Shown here one piece after another: positions 51,981 through 60,585 of a stretch of DNA of 64,000 nt. The translations under genes were made by a program, and so were the position numbers. Numbering within the stretch: position 1 is the stretch's first letter; each line of letters begins with the position of its first letter. The stretch is from Streptomyces longispororuber (GTDB lineage: Bacteria > Actinomycetota > Actinomycetes > Streptomycetales > Streptomycetaceae): the NCBI RefSeq assembly GCF_014656095.1, contig NZ_BNBT01000008.1, forward strand, positions 1-64,000. Reading direction: 5' to 3'. The notes below the pieces were generated by a model. That model made no database searches and was not told where the DNA came from. It saw nothing but the letters and a program-made list of their open reading frames with translations.

Positions 51981-53585
51981 GTGACCACGACAGAGCCCCC
52001 CACACCGCCGCCCGTCCCGGAGCCGCACGGACACGGGCACGGCCACTCCCACAGCCATGGCCCTGCCGCGCCCGTCTCCCAGCATCTGCGCAAGGTCATC
52101 GCCGCCGTCCTGATCCCCTTCGCCGCGGCCGTCCTCGTGGGCCTCGCGGTGCTCTGGCCCGGCGGGACACCGGACCACGAGCGCACCGGCGTCGGCTTCG
52201 ACCGGCAGACCAGGTCCGCCACCGTCGCGAAGGTCGAGGCGCTGCCCTGCAAGGACGTGAACGGCTCGCAGCCGCTGCCCAACGGCGACACCTCCACCGC
52301 CGAGGGCAAGACCGCCCAGTCCCGCGCCCAGGGCACCTGCAAGAAGGCCACGATCAAGGTGACCAGCGGCCCGCACAAGGGCTACACCTTCACGGAGATC
52401 GTCCAGCCCGACGCCCCCCGCCAGCTCGAACAGGGCCAGGACGTGGTGGTCGCCTACGAGCCCAAGGCCCCCAAGGGCCTGCAGTACTCGGTCACCGACG
52501 TGGACCGCGAGGTGCCGATGGCCCTGCTCGCCGGCATCTTCGCCCTCGCCGTCGTGGTGGTGGGGCGGCTGCGCGGCGTGATGGCCCTGGTCGCCCTCGC
52601 GGTCAGCTTCCTGATCCTGACCTTCTTCATCCTCCCCGCGATCCTGCAAGGCTCGAACCCCCTGGTGGTCGCCGTCGTCGGGGCGAGCGCCATCATGCTG
52701 ATCGCGCTCTACATGTGCCACGGCCTGACCGCGCGCACCTCGGTCGCGGTGCTGGGCACCTTGATCTCCCTCCTCCTCATCGGTCTGCTCGGCTCGCTCT
52801 TCCTCGGCTGGGCCTCCCTCTCCGGCAACACGGACGACAACACCGGCCTCATCCACGGCCTGTACCCGTCGATCGACATGAGCGGTCTGCTGCTCGCCGG
52901 CATCATCATCGGCTCCCTCGGCGTGCTCGACGACGTCACCGTCACCCAGACCTCCGCGGTCTGGGAGCTGCACCAGGCCAACCCGACGATGGGCTGGCGC
53001 GGCCTGTACCGCGCGGGCATCCGCATCGGCCGCGACCACATCGCTTCGGTCGTCAACACCCTGGTCCTCGCCTACGCGGGCGCCGCCCTCCCCCTCCTGC
53101 TGCTCTTCTCCATCGCCCAGAGCAGCGTGGGCACCGTGGCCAACAGCGAGCTGGTCGCCGAGGAGATCGTCCGCACCCTGATCGGCTCGATCGGCCTCGT
53201 CGCCTCCGTCCCCGTCACCACCGCGCTCGCCGCCCTCGTCGTCTCCGCCGACCGGCAGAACGCCCCTGCCTCGCCCGCCGCGGCGGGAGTCCCGGGCCCG
53301 GGCGGACCCGTGGGGCCTTACACCGGCGGACCGTTGGGGCCCGGCCCCGCGGGAACCCCCCACCAGGGGGCAGCCGGGCCCGCCGGGCCTGCTGGTCCTC
53401 CCGGCCCGGCCGGCCCTGCCGGCCCCGGAGGTCCTGCCGGGCCGATGGGCGCCCCGGGGGCACCGGGTCCGACGGGGGCGCCAGGACCGACGGGGGCCCC
53501 TGGCCTCACTCCTCCCCGCTCGGGCACCAACCCCACCCGCCCCCGCCTCTCCCGCGGCGGCACGGGCCGCCGCCGAAAACCCTGA
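51981..53585 (+). CDS. YibE/F-family membrane protein with His-rich head and collagen-like tail
   Basis: 534 residues. N-terminus HGHGHGHSHSHG (16-27) could bind metal. About eight membrane helices follow; the middle region (e.g. YPSIDMSGLLLAGIIIGSLGVLDDVTVTQTSAVWEL) is the YibE/F signature. After the last helix the C-terminal ~100 residues are Gly-Pro-Ala-rich, with 15 uninterrupted Gly-X-Y triplets (about residues 463-508), an uncommon collagen-like extension on a bacterial membrane protein. YibE/F function is poorly known. GTG at 51981 is divergent from the thiC riboswitch. Confidence 0.88.
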   Translation: MTTTEPPTPPPVPEPHGHGHGHSHSHGPAAPVSQHLRKVIAAVLIPFAAAVLVGLAVLWPGGTPDHERTGVGFDRQTRSATVAKVEALPCKDVNGSQPLPNGDTSTAEGKTAQSRAQGTCKKATIKVTSGPHKGYTFTEIVQPDAPRQLEQGQDVVVAYEPKAPKGLQYSVTDVDREVPMALLAGIFALAVVVVGRLRGVMALVALAVSFLILTFFILPAILQGSNPLVVAVVGASAIMLIALYMCHGLTARTSVAVLGTLISLLLIGLLGSLFLGWASLSGNTDDNTGLIHGLYPSIDMSGLLLAGIIIGSLGVLDDVTVTQTSAVWELHQANPTMGWRGLYRAGIRIGRDHIASVVNTLVLAYAGAALPLLLLFSIAQSSVGTVANSELVAEEIVRTLIGSIGLVASVPVTTALAALVVSADRQNAPASPAAAGVPGPGGPVGPYTGGPLGPGPAGTPHQGAAGPAGPAGPPGPAGPAGPGGPAGPMGAPGAPGPTGAPGPTGAPGLTPPRSGTNPTRPRLSRGGTGRRRKP

Positions 53586-53593
53586 CCCCCTCA

Positions 53594-53646
53594 GCGGACC
53601 TTTGCCACTGGGCATGGGGGCAGCCCCTGCCCCCACGCAGGTCCGC
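53594..53646. terminator. nested bidirectional terminator
   Basis: Outer stem GCGGACCT/AGGTCCGC encloses a perfect 9-bp hairpin TGGGGGCAG-CCC-CTGCCCCCA, between the convergent YibE/F and ssgA genes. Confidence 0.7.
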
Positions 53647-53723
53647 GCCCTACCCTTCGGCGATTACTGTGCGTCACAGACATCGCACCACCGCGGTTCT
53701 TCCGCCACGGCCCGGAGCGATGC

Positions 53724-54161
53724 TCAGCCAGCGCTCTGCTCCTCCGCGAGGATCCGGTCCAGCGCCTCGTCCAGGTGCGCGTCGAAGTCGGCCAGCGCCC
53801 GCTCCTGCCCCAGCGGGACCAGCTTGTCCGTCCGGTCGAGGAAGGCGAGCAGTGGTGGGATCCCCGCCCTGAACAGCGCCTGGTCCGCCCCGACCTGCAG
53901 CCTGATGAAGGCCTCGTCGAGCGCGTCGGGGTCGGCGGGCGCGATGTGCACATCCCCGTCGCCGCAGGCCCGGCCCACTCCGTCGACCAGTAGCTCCCGC
54001 CCGAAGGCCCAGGTCACCGGGGTGTCACCGGGCAGGTGGAAGGTCAGCCGCACGGCATAGGGATCGCACGTCTCGTACCGGAGCTCCACCGGGATGCGGA
54101 ACGACAGCTCCTCGGACACGAGGAAGCTCATCATGACCTCTGCCTGGACCGACTCTCGCAT
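53724..54161 (-). CDS. ssgA: sporulation-specific cell division protein SsgA
   Basis: 145 residues. SALP family member, with SFLVSEELSFRIPVELRYE, LTFHLPGDTPVTWAFGRELLVDGVGR and FLDRTDKLVPLGQE, matching SsgA as I know it from S. coelicolor and S. griseus. SsgA localises and activates septum formation in aerial hyphae and affects branching. It lies directly after ssgR in the same orientation as in other streptomycetes. A candidate operator lies 48 nt upstream. ATG 54161 gives the MRESVQAEVM start; an internal ATG at 54131 is possible. Confidence 0.95.
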   Translation of the reverse strand: MRESVQAEVMMSFLVSEELSFRIPVELRYETCDPYAVRLTFHLPGDTPVTWAFGRELLVDGVGRACGDGDVHIAPADPDALDEAFIRLQVGADQALFRAGIPPLLAFLDRTDKLVPLGQERALADFDAHLDEALDRILAEEQSAG

Positions 54162-54208
54162 CGCCGCCTACCCCGTCAGTAGCCTTCCGTGGCCAGGAAC
54201 CAGCTCCC

Positions 54209-54222
54209 TGACACTCGTGTCA
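54209..54222. promoter_or_regulatory. interrupted palindrome upstream of ssgA: candidate SsgR site
   Basis: TGACAC-TC-GTGTCA, perfect 6-bp arms, 48-61 nt before the ssgA start and after the ssgR stop. SsgR is known to activate ssgA, so this is the likeliest operator. Confidence 0.55.
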
Positions 54223-54262
54223 TCTTGCTCAACGTACACAACAGATCACAAGGAGTGAGTTT

Positions 54263-55324
54263 TCAGATGCTGATAGAGAAGGCGAGTGTCCTGAGCAGCC
54301 TCCCGAGGTCCTCCTGCACGGCACGTGCCGCAGGCAACAACCGCTCCGCCTGAGCCGACGGAATCGAGATCGCCACGGTGGCCGCCGTGGTGCCCACCGT
54401 GATCGGAATCGCGGCGCAGACCGTGCCCAGCACGTACTCCTGGTGCTCCACCACCGGCGCCATCCGGCCAAGGCCGTCGAGCCTGCGGAGTAACGCCTGC
54501 TCGTCACGGACCGTGTTCGGCGTGAGCGACCGCACCGGATAGCGGTCGAGGTGCTCCCGCCGTGCCTCGTCGTCGAGTTGGGCCAGCAGACACTGCCCGA
54601 TGGCGTGGGCGTGCCCGGTCTCCCGGAAGTCGGCCCACTCCTCGACGGCCGGGGTGCCGGGGGTGTCGGCGATGGAGACGACCTCGATCTCACCGTCGCG
54701 GTAGAGGGCGAAGTACACAGGCGCACCGATGGCGTCGCGCCAGTGCGCCAGCACGTCGTCCACCATGGAACGACGTTTCTGCTGCGCCGCGCTGGCACCC
54801 AGCCGCTCCGCCGCCTCGCCCAGCACGAACACCCCGTGTTCCCGCCGCAGATAGCCCTCGTGGGTCAGCGTCCTGAGCAAGTGGTACGCCGTCGGGAGCG
54901 CGAGCCCCGACTCGCGGGCCAACTGCTTCGCGGGCGCCCCGCTCTCGTGCGACGCGGCGGCCTCCAGCAGCCGCATCGCCCGCTGCACCGAGCCGATCAG
55001 CGTCGGTCCGACGCCGGCCGAGCCGGTGTCCGCCGACATCGACGCCGCGGGGGTTGCCAACGGTGTCGGGGCCGGGGTCAGGGTCGACGATGTGCGGCGC
55101 GCCGTACCCAGGGGCGGTGACTTCGGCCGCAGCGGGTGGATCGGCGACGAGTCGGGGGACGCCGAAGCGCGCGAGGGTGAGGAGGCGGGTGTGGAGGCGC
55201 TCTCCTCAGGGCCACCGTCGTGCGTCAGGGCGGCTTCGCGGGGACAGTTGGCTTCGTCCGCAGGGGCGGCTTCGCCTGCGGGGGCGGTGCGTTCAGGTGG
55301 GGGTGAGGCATCAACCGTGGCCAT
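54263..55324 (-). CDS. ssgR: IclR-family activator of ssgA
   Basis: 353 residues as drawn. The IclR winged helix lies at ~105-165 (SVQRAMRLLEAAASHES, SGLALPTAYHLLRTLTHEGYLRRE) and the effector domain at ~180-345 with IGQCLLAQL. Residues 1-95 are Ser/Pro/Ala/Thr-rich and not expected in IclR proteins; an in-frame ATG at 55039 (MSADTG) would give 258 residues and may be the real start. By synteny and family it is SsgR, which activates ssgA during development. Confidence 0.9.
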   Translation of the reverse strand: MATVDASPPPERTAPAGEAAPADEANCPREAALTHDGGPEESASTPASSPSRASASPDSSPIHPLRPKSPPLGTARRTSSTLTPAPTPLATPAASMSADTGSAGVGPTLIGSVQRAMRLLEAAASHESGAPAKQLARESGLALPTAYHLLRTLTHEGYLRREHGVFVLGEAAERLGASAAQQKRRSMVDDVLAHWRDAIGAPVYFALYRDGEIEVVSIADTPGTPAVEEWADFRETGHAHAIGQCLLAQLDDEARREHLDRYPVRSLTPNTVRDEQALLRRLDGLGRMAPVVEHQEYVLGTVCAAIPITVGTTAATVAISIPSAQAERLLPAARAVQEDLGRLLRTLAFSISI

Positions 55325-55495
55325 GGGTCACTCCCTGCGCATGGGGGTTCCCTCCGTGTCGGGGGTACACGGGAGGGGGCAGTGGGCCCGCCTGCGGGGA
55401 CAGCCCCGCGTCGGTTTCCGGACTCTAACCCTTGGCCACCGCTCCAGGGCCCAGCCTGGGGAAACTTCCCCCTCGGGAGGGAACCCCGGACGGCC

Positions 55496-55723
55496 TCACC
55501 ACTCGGCGCGTGACTTGCTGCGGGACGACGGCGAACTGGATATGAACTTCCGTACCACGTAGACGACTCCGCCGACCAGCGCCACGAAGAGCAGCACCTT
55601 GAAGAGCAGGGCGAACACGAAGCCGACGACACTCGCTATCAGGCCGCCGAACACGACCAGGGCGATGAGGGGCACCGCGACCCACTTCACCCACCACGGC
55701 ATACCGCCGAAGATCTCTCCCAT
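55496..55723 (-). CDS. small membrane protein, DUF5326-like
   Basis: 75 residues. GEIFGGMPWWVKWVAVPLIALVVFGG... forms a Trp-rich amphipathic start and two membrane helices, ending in a Ser/Arg/Lys tail (SSSPSSRSKSRAEW). It matches the short actinobacterial DUF5326 type. ATG 55723 chosen because the upstream extension is low-complexity and repeat-derived. AAGGG lies upstream. Confidence 0.82.
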   Translation of the reverse strand: MGEIFGGMPWWVKWVAVPLIALVVFGGLIASVVGFVFALLFKVLLFVALVGGVVYVVRKFISSSPSSRSKSRAEW

Positions 55724-55756
55724 TGCCCTTGCCCTTTCCGTTCTCCGCCATGGGAC

Positions 55757-55833
55757 GGAACTCCACGAGCCGCTGGAACTCCGTCGGTGATGGAACTCCG
55801 CCGGTGACGGAACTCCGTCAGTAACGGAGCTTC
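55757..55833. repeat. four 17-bp tandem repeats
   Basis: Consensus GGAACTCCGTCGGTGA(T/C) at 55757 (18 bp), 55775, 55792 and 55809, with a truncated fifth; immediately upstream of the DUF5326 gene start. Confidence 0.85.
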
Positions 55834-56028
55834 GCTCCTGCGTGAGGCTCCGCACCTGCGCGGATTCCTTGCCTCACGTATTCGATGCTAGAGGGGCGAG
55901 CGCCCGTTCGGGGCGGCTCGATCCCTTGTCCTCCCCTGACTCTCCCCCTAGGGAACCCTGAGGCACGAACCCTGAGGTCCGGCCCTTGATCCGGGCCGAC
56001 CGCGTCCCCCGACACCGGCCGGGCCCCA

Positions 56029-56120
56029 GGAGACGCGGGCAGCGGGAGACGCGGGTGCCGGGAGACGCGGGCTCCGGGAGACGCAAGCAGCAGGAGACGC
56101 GGGCAGCGGGGAACGCGGTC
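56029..56120. repeat. six 16-bp tandem repeats
   Basis: Core GGGAGACGCGGGC(A/T)(G/C)C with substitutions, six copies before the cupin end. The 272-bp gap 55856-56127 has no credible gene. Confidence 0.8.
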
Positions 56121-56127
56121 GGCGAGG

Positions 56128-56445
56128 TCACTGCTCCGGCGGCGAGAACACGACGAGGACCCGCAGGTCTTCGGTGATGTGGTGGAACTTGTGCGGCACC
56201 CCGGCGGGGACGTACACGACACTGCCGCGCGCGACCGGCGTCGTCTCCATGCCGACCGTGATCGAACCGCGGCCGCTGACAACCATGTACACCTCATCCT
56301 GTCGGTGCGGCTGTTGCGGGTCGGTGTCCCCGGCATCGAGCGCGTAGAGCCCGACCGACATGTTCCGCTCCCGCAGGAATTGCAGATACGCGCCGTCGTT
56401 GGCGGCGCGCTCCGCTTCGAGCTCGTCCAGTCGGAATGCCTTCAT
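56128..56445 (-). CDS. small cupin-domain protein
   Basis: 105 residues. Cupin with metal-site motifs QQPHRQDEVYMVVSGRG and PAGVPHKFH. The start is set by AGGAG five bases upstream. Single gene; likely a small sensor or isomerase, substrate unknown. Distinct from the cupin at 6177. Confidence 0.87.
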   Translation of the reverse strand: MKAFRLDELEAERAANDGAYLQFLRERNMSVGLYALDAGDTDPQQPHRQDEVYMVVSGRGSITVGMETTPVARGSVVYVPAGVPHKFHHITEDLRVLVVFSPPEQ

Positions 56446-56514
56446 CGCTCCTGTATGCCCCTTGCCACATCGTGGGCCGACCGCTGCCGGCCCAGGTCTG
56501 CCACGATCAGACAC

Positions 56515-56892
56515 ATGAAGAATTTCGTAGTCAAGACGCTCGCCAACGCGGTGGCCCTGGCCGTCGCCGTGTGGCTGCTCGACAAGATCACGCTCACCGG
56601 CGACAGCACGAGCTCGAAGACACTGACACTCCTCGTGGTCGCCCTGCTCTTCGGCCTGGTGAACTTCTTGGTCAAGCCCGTCGTACAGGTCCTCACGTTC
56701 CCGCTGTTCATCCTGACGCTGGGCTTGATCACCCTGGTGGTCAACGCCCTGATGCTGCTCCTGACCTCCTGGCTCGCCGACAAGCTGGACGTCAGCTTCC
56801 ACGTCGAGGGTTTCTGGACCGCCGTGCTGGGCGGCTTGATCATCTCGGTCGTCTCCTGGGCCCTGAACGTCGCCCTTCCCGACAAGGACTGA
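56515..56892 (+). CDS. phage-holin-like membrane protein (YvlD/holin_4_2 family)
   Basis: 125 residues with four hydrophobic segments: NAVALAVAVWLLDKI, LLVVALLFGLVNFLV, LTFPLFILTLGLITLVVNALMLLLTS, and a final FWTAVLGGLIISVVSWALN. This four-helix layout matches the Phage_holin_4_2/YvlD group, usually housekeeping in actinobacteria rather than phage. CACGAT ends 8 nt before the ATG (possible -10). Confidence 0.85.
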   Translation: MKNFVVKTLANAVALAVAVWLLDKITLTGDSTSSKTLTLLVVALLFGLVNFLVKPVVQVLTFPLFILTLGLITLVVNALMLLLTSWLADKLDVSFHVEGFWTAVLGGLIISVVSWALNVALPDKD

Positions 56893-57017
56893 CCCGGTTC
56901 CAGGACCGCCGCTCGGCCGCGTCGCCATCCCCCCATACGCACGCCGTATCCCACGCACGCCGTACGTCCCGCGCGCCCCTCCTGGGGCCGCCCCACTCCG
57001 AGGAAACAACCGACCCC

Positions 57018-57587
57018 ATGCCTTCCTCCGCGCCCTCACCCCGTCCTGCCGCCACGACGTTCGCCGTCTGTTTCGTGTGCACCGGCAACATCTGCCGTTC
57101 GCCCATGGCCGAGTCGGTCTTCCGCGCGCGGGTGCGCGACGCCGGTCTCGAAGGCCGCGTCCTGGTGGACAGTGCGGGCACCGACGGCTGGCACGAGGGC
57201 GACGGCGCCGATCCGCGCACCGTGGCCGTCCTCGCGGCGGCGGGCTTCGGGACCGACCACGTGGCCCGGCAGTTCCAGGCCGACTGGTTCGACCGGCTCG
57301 ACCTGGTGATAGCCCTCGACCGCGGCCACCTGCGCACCCTGCGCCGCCTGGCGCCGACCCCGCGGGACGCCGAGAAGGTGCGCCTGTTGCGCTCGTACGA
57401 CCCGGCCGTCGGCTCCGAGGACGGGCGCGGCGGGCGCCGCGGCGGCGGCGACCTGGGCGACCTCGACGTGCCCGACCCGTACTACGGGGACTTCGCCGGG
57501 TTCGAGGAGTGCCTGAAGATGGTCGAGGCGGCGAGCGACGGCCTGCTCGACGCCGTACAGGAAGCGCTGGAAGGACGGGCGGCATGA
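57018..57587 (+). CDS. ptpA: low-molecular-weight protein-tyrosine phosphatase
   Basis: 189 residues. The P-loop CTGNICRSP (Cys nucleophile, Arg) near residue 22 and the general acid Asp of VPDPYYG (about residue 154) are both present. A Gly/Arg-rich loop (GRGGRRGGGD) precedes the acid. In S. coelicolor PtpA influences antibiotic production. Its stop overlaps the next ATG (ATGA). Confidence 0.92.
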   Translation: MPSSAPSPRPAATTFAVCFVCTGNICRSPMAESVFRARVRDAGLEGRVLVDSAGTDGWHEGDGADPRTVAVLAAAGFGTDHVARQFQADWFDRLDLVIALDRGHLRTLRRLAPTPRDAEKVRLLRSYDPAVGSEDGRGGRRGGGDLGDLDVPDPYYGDFAGFEECLKMVEAASDGLLDAVQEALEGRAA

Positions 57588-58855
57588 CGGAGCGGGCACA
57601 GACCCCGGTGCACGGCGGGGACCCGGCGCCCGGGCGCTCGGCGCAGGGCACGGACGCGGCACCCACGACGGCGCCCACGGCGACGACGGCGACGACAGCG
57701 TTCACGGGCGCGGCCGCGCGGGAGGCGCGCGCCGGTGACGGTACGCGCGCCGTACGCGCCGGGCTCCCGGAGCCCGTGAAGTACGAGCCGACGCTCCCCG
57801 GCCCCGTCTTCGCCGCGCACTACCACCTGCCGGGGGAGCCCACGGGCCCGTACACCTACGGCCGCGACGAGAACCCCACCTGGACGCGGCTGGAGCGCGC
57901 CATCGGTGAGCTCGAACGTCCGGAGGGCCGGGAGGAGGACGTGGAGACGCTGGTCTTCGCCTCCGGGATGGCCGCGATCTCCGCGGTGCTCTTCTCCCAG
58001 CTCCGCGCCGGTGACGCCGTGGTTCTGCCGGACGACGGCTACCAGGCGCTGCCCCTGGTCCGCGAGCAGCTCACGGCGTACGGCATCGAGGTACGCACCG
58101 CGCCCACCGCCGGTGACGCGCAGCTCGGCGTGCTCGACGGCGCCCAACTGCTCTGGCTGGAGACGCCGTCGAACCCGGGCCTCGACGTCTGCGACGTCCG
58201 CCGTCTCGCCGACGCGGCGCACGCGCGGGGCGCCCTGGTCGCCGTCGACAACACCCTCGCCACGCCCCTCGGCCAGCTCCCGCTCGACCTCGGCGCCGAC
58301 TTCTCCGTCGCCAGTGGCACCAAGCAGCTCACCGGCCACGGCGACCTCCTGCTCGGCTACGTGGCCTGCCGTGACGCCGGGCGTGCCGCCGCCGTCCGGC
58401 GCTGGCGCAAGATCGTCGGAGCGATTCCCGGGCCCATGGAGGCCTGGCTGGCGCACCGCTCGCTCGCGACCCTCCAGTTGCGCGTCGACCGGCAGGACGC
58501 GAACGCCCTGGCCGTCGCCGAGGCGCTTCGAGGCCGTGCCGAGGTGACAGGACTGCGGTATCCGGGGCTGCCGGACGACCCCTCGTACGGGATCGCCGCG
58601 CGGCAGATGCGGCGCTTCGGGTGCGTGGTGTCGTTCGCGCTGCCGTCACGCGCGCGTGCGGAGCGCTTCCTCGACGCGCTGCGGCTCGTGGACGACGCGA
58701 CGAGCTTCGGCGGCGTACGCTCCACGGCCGAGCGGCGCGGCCGCTGGGGCGGGGACGCGGTTCCGGAAGGGTTCATCCGCTTCTCGGCCGGGGCGGAGGA
58801 CGCCGAGGACCTGGTGGCGGATGTGCTGCGCGCGCTGGACGAGACGGCCGGCTGA
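57584..58855 (+). CDS. PLP-dependent Cys/Met metabolism lyase (cystathionine gamma-lyase-like)
   Basis: 423 residues. The PLP-binding lysine is in FSVASGTKQLTGHGD; the SGMAAI and ETPSNPGLDV segments are typical of the gamma-family (cystathionine synthase/lyase). The first ~50 residues are Thr/Ala-rich (TTAPTATTATTA) and likely disordered. It may cleave cystathionine or release sulfur compounds. Translationally coupled to ptpA. Confidence 0.88.
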   Translation: MTERAQTPVHGGDPAPGRSAQGTDAAPTTAPTATTATTAFTGAAAREARAGDGTRAVRAGLPEPVKYEPTLPGPVFAAHYHLPGEPTGPYTYGRDENPTWTRLERAIGELERPEGREEDVETLVFASGMAAISAVLFSQLRAGDAVVLPDDGYQALPLVREQLTAYGIEVRTAPTAGDAQLGVLDGAQLLWLETPSNPGLDVCDVRRLADAAHARGALVAVDNTLATPLGQLPLDLGADFSVASGTKQLTGHGDLLLGYVACRDAGRAAAVRRWRKIVGAIPGPMEAWLAHRSLATLQLRVDRQDANALAVAEALRGRAEVTGLRYPGLPDDPSYGIAARQMRRFGCVVSFALPSRARAERFLDALRLVDDATSFGGVRSTAERRGRWGGDAVPEGFIRFSAGAEDAEDLVADVLRALDETAG

Positions 58856-58924
58856 CTTCTGCGCCCCACGAGGAGGCAGAACCGCCGCGCGCGCCCGGGC
58901 CCCTCGTACGCGGCTACGCACAAC

Positions 58925-58963
58925 GGACGGTCCGAGCCTCCCCCCTCGTGGCTCGGACCGTCC
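58925..58963 (+). terminator. strong terminator of ptpA-lyase
   Basis: 14-bp perfect stem GGACGGTCCGAGCC with its complement and an 11-nt loop. Confidence 0.8.
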
Positions 58964-59001
58964 TCGGTTCCCTGCGTGAAGAACCGCGCGAACAAGGCTA
59001 G

Positions 59002-59061
59002 TTGACTCTGTGTCAGTGTCCAATCACGGTAGCGACAGCAACCTATCGACAAATTTATAGT
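59002..59061 (+). promoter_or_regulatory. promoter and LysR-type site upstream of the LysR gene
   Basis: TTGACT (59002-59007), then a CTAT-N10-ATAG inverted repeat (59043-59060) overlapping TATAGT (59056-59061, possible -10). The AT-rich CTATCGACAAATTTATAG resembles a LysR T-N11-A box, likely autoregulatory. Confidence 0.4.
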
Positions 59062-59101
59062 GGGGATGCGCCGGGGGCCGACACGGAGGAAGGGTGAGGA
59101 C

Positions 59102-60007
59102 ATGGATCTGGCCCTGCTGCGCACATTCGTCACGGTGCACCGGGCTGGGTCCTTCACGCGTGCCGCCGCCCTCCTGGGACTCTCCCAGCCCGCGGTGACG
59201 TCCCAGATCCGCACGCTGGAGCGCCAGTTGGGCCGTCCGCTCTTCCTGCGCCAGGCCCGCGGAGTCACCCCGACGACCATGGGCGACGAGCTCGCCCACA
59301 AGGCCGCGCCGCACCTCGACGCCCTGGTGGAGATCGCCGAGGCCGGCATCGACGAGGACTCGTCGGTCCGTACGCTGCACCTCGCGGGGCCACCGGAGTT
59401 CACGGCGGAGCGCGCTCTCCCCTCCCTCACCTCGCTGGCCGGGGGCGACGGCCAGCGCATCGCGCTGCGCGCCTCCTTCGGCAACGCCGAGGAGGTTCTG
59501 GAGGGGCTCGCCGCCGGACACCACGACCTGGCCATCACCACGGCCCGCCCCCGCGGGGCTCTGCTCACCGCGACGCCGCTGTGCGACGAGGAGCTCGTGC
59601 TGGTGGCGGCGCCGCGCTGGGCGTCCCTCATCGGGCCCGGCAAGCTGCGCCGCAAGGGTGCTCTCACCGTGGAGAACCTGCCGGTGGTGGAGGTCCACGA
59701 GTCGCTGCCGTTCGTCTCCCGCTACTGGGCCGCGGTCTTCGACTCCCGCCCGGCCGCGGCCGGCGCCGTCATCGTGCCGGATCTGCGCGCCGTCCTGGCC
59801 TGTGTGATCCAGGGCGCCGGGCTCGCCGTCCTGCCTCGCTATCTGTGCGCGTCCGCCCTGGAGCGGGGCGAGATCGCGGCGCTGCTCGACCCCGCGGTGC
59901 CGCCCCTGCGCACGTACTTCCTCGTCGTACGCACCGGCACACTCGCCATGCCCCCCATCGCGCGGGCGCACGCGTGGCTGCTGCGTGCTGCGGTCGGCTG
60001 GACGTAG
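59102..60007 (+). CDS. LysR-family transcriptional regulator
   Basis: 301 residues. HTH MDLALLRTFVTVHRAGSFTR...LGLSQPAVTSQIRTLERQLGRPLF, then the substrate-binding domain. No divergent partner is visible; the gene upstream is co-directional and separated by a terminator. Target unknown. The Nudix gene follows 59 nt later. Confidence 0.92.
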   Translation: MDLALLRTFVTVHRAGSFTRAAALLGLSQPAVTSQIRTLERQLGRPLFLRQARGVTPTTMGDELAHKAAPHLDALVEIAEAGIDEDSSVRTLHLAGPPEFTAERALPSLTSLAGGDGQRIALRASFGNAEEVLEGLAAGHHDLAITTARPRGALLTATPLCDEELVLVAAPRWASLIGPGKLRRKGALTVENLPVVEVHESLPFVSRYWAAVFDSRPAAAGAVIVPDLRAVLACVIQGAGLAVLPRYLCASALERGEIAALLDPAVPPLRTYFLVVRTGTLAMPPIARAHAWLLRAAVGWT

Positions 60008-60031
60008 GGCTGTACCCGGCCGGTTCGCGAT

Positions 60032-60045
60032 GTTTCACGTGGAAC
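60032..60045. other. parS-like site (one mismatch)
   Basis: GTTTCACGTGGAAC, one base from the consensus, intergenic just upstream of the Nudix gene. Confidence 0.65.
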
Positions 60046-60066
60046 AGTGCGGGCCACATTTCCCCC

Positions 60067-60549
60067 ATGACCGTCCGACCCGTGGTCAAGCGCACCGCAC
60101 GTGCCGTCCTTCTGGACGGAGACGACCTGATCCTCATCAAGCGGACCAAGCCCGGCGTGGATCCGTACTGGCTCACTCCGGGCGGCGGGGTGGAGCCGGA
60201 GGACGCGACCGTGGTGGACGCGCTCCACCGCGAGGTGCACGAGGAGCTCGGGGCGAAGATCACCGACGTGGTGCCGTGCTTCGTGGACACCCTTGAGCAC
60301 ATCGGCGAGGACGGCGGCGCCACCGGGGTGAAGGTGCAGCACTTCTTCGTCTGCCGCCTGGAGTCCATGGACCCGGCGCAGCGGCACGGCCCCGAGGTCG
60401 AGGACCCCTGCGGCGAGTACGAGATCGTCCGGGTGCCCTTCACCCGCGTCGGGATCGCCTCCGTCCATCTCGTACCGCTGTCCCTGCGGCACTACCTGGA
60501 CGGCAACATCGAGGGCGTACGGGCCATGCACGCGCCGGACCTGGGCTGA
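60067..60549 (+). CDS. Nudix hydrolase
   Basis: 160 residues. The Nudix box is G-x5-E-x7-REVHEELG: GGGVEPEDATVVDALHREVHEELG (ends with the EExG group). Typically cleaves nucleoside-diphosphate-linked molecules. Start ATG 60067; the window before it holds the parS-like site. The flavohemoglobin gene converges 37 nt downstream. Confidence 0.9.
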   Translation: MTVRPVVKRTARAVLLDGDDLILIKRTKPGVDPYWLTPGGGVEPEDATVVDALHREVHEELGAKITDVVPCFVDTLEHIGEDGGATGVKVQHFFVCRLESMDPAQRHGPEVEDPCGEYEIVRVPFTRVGIASVHLVPLSLRHYLDGNIEGVRAMHAPDLG

Positions 60550-60585
60550 GGACCACCTCGCCAGGGGCCCGAACCGAACCCGCCG

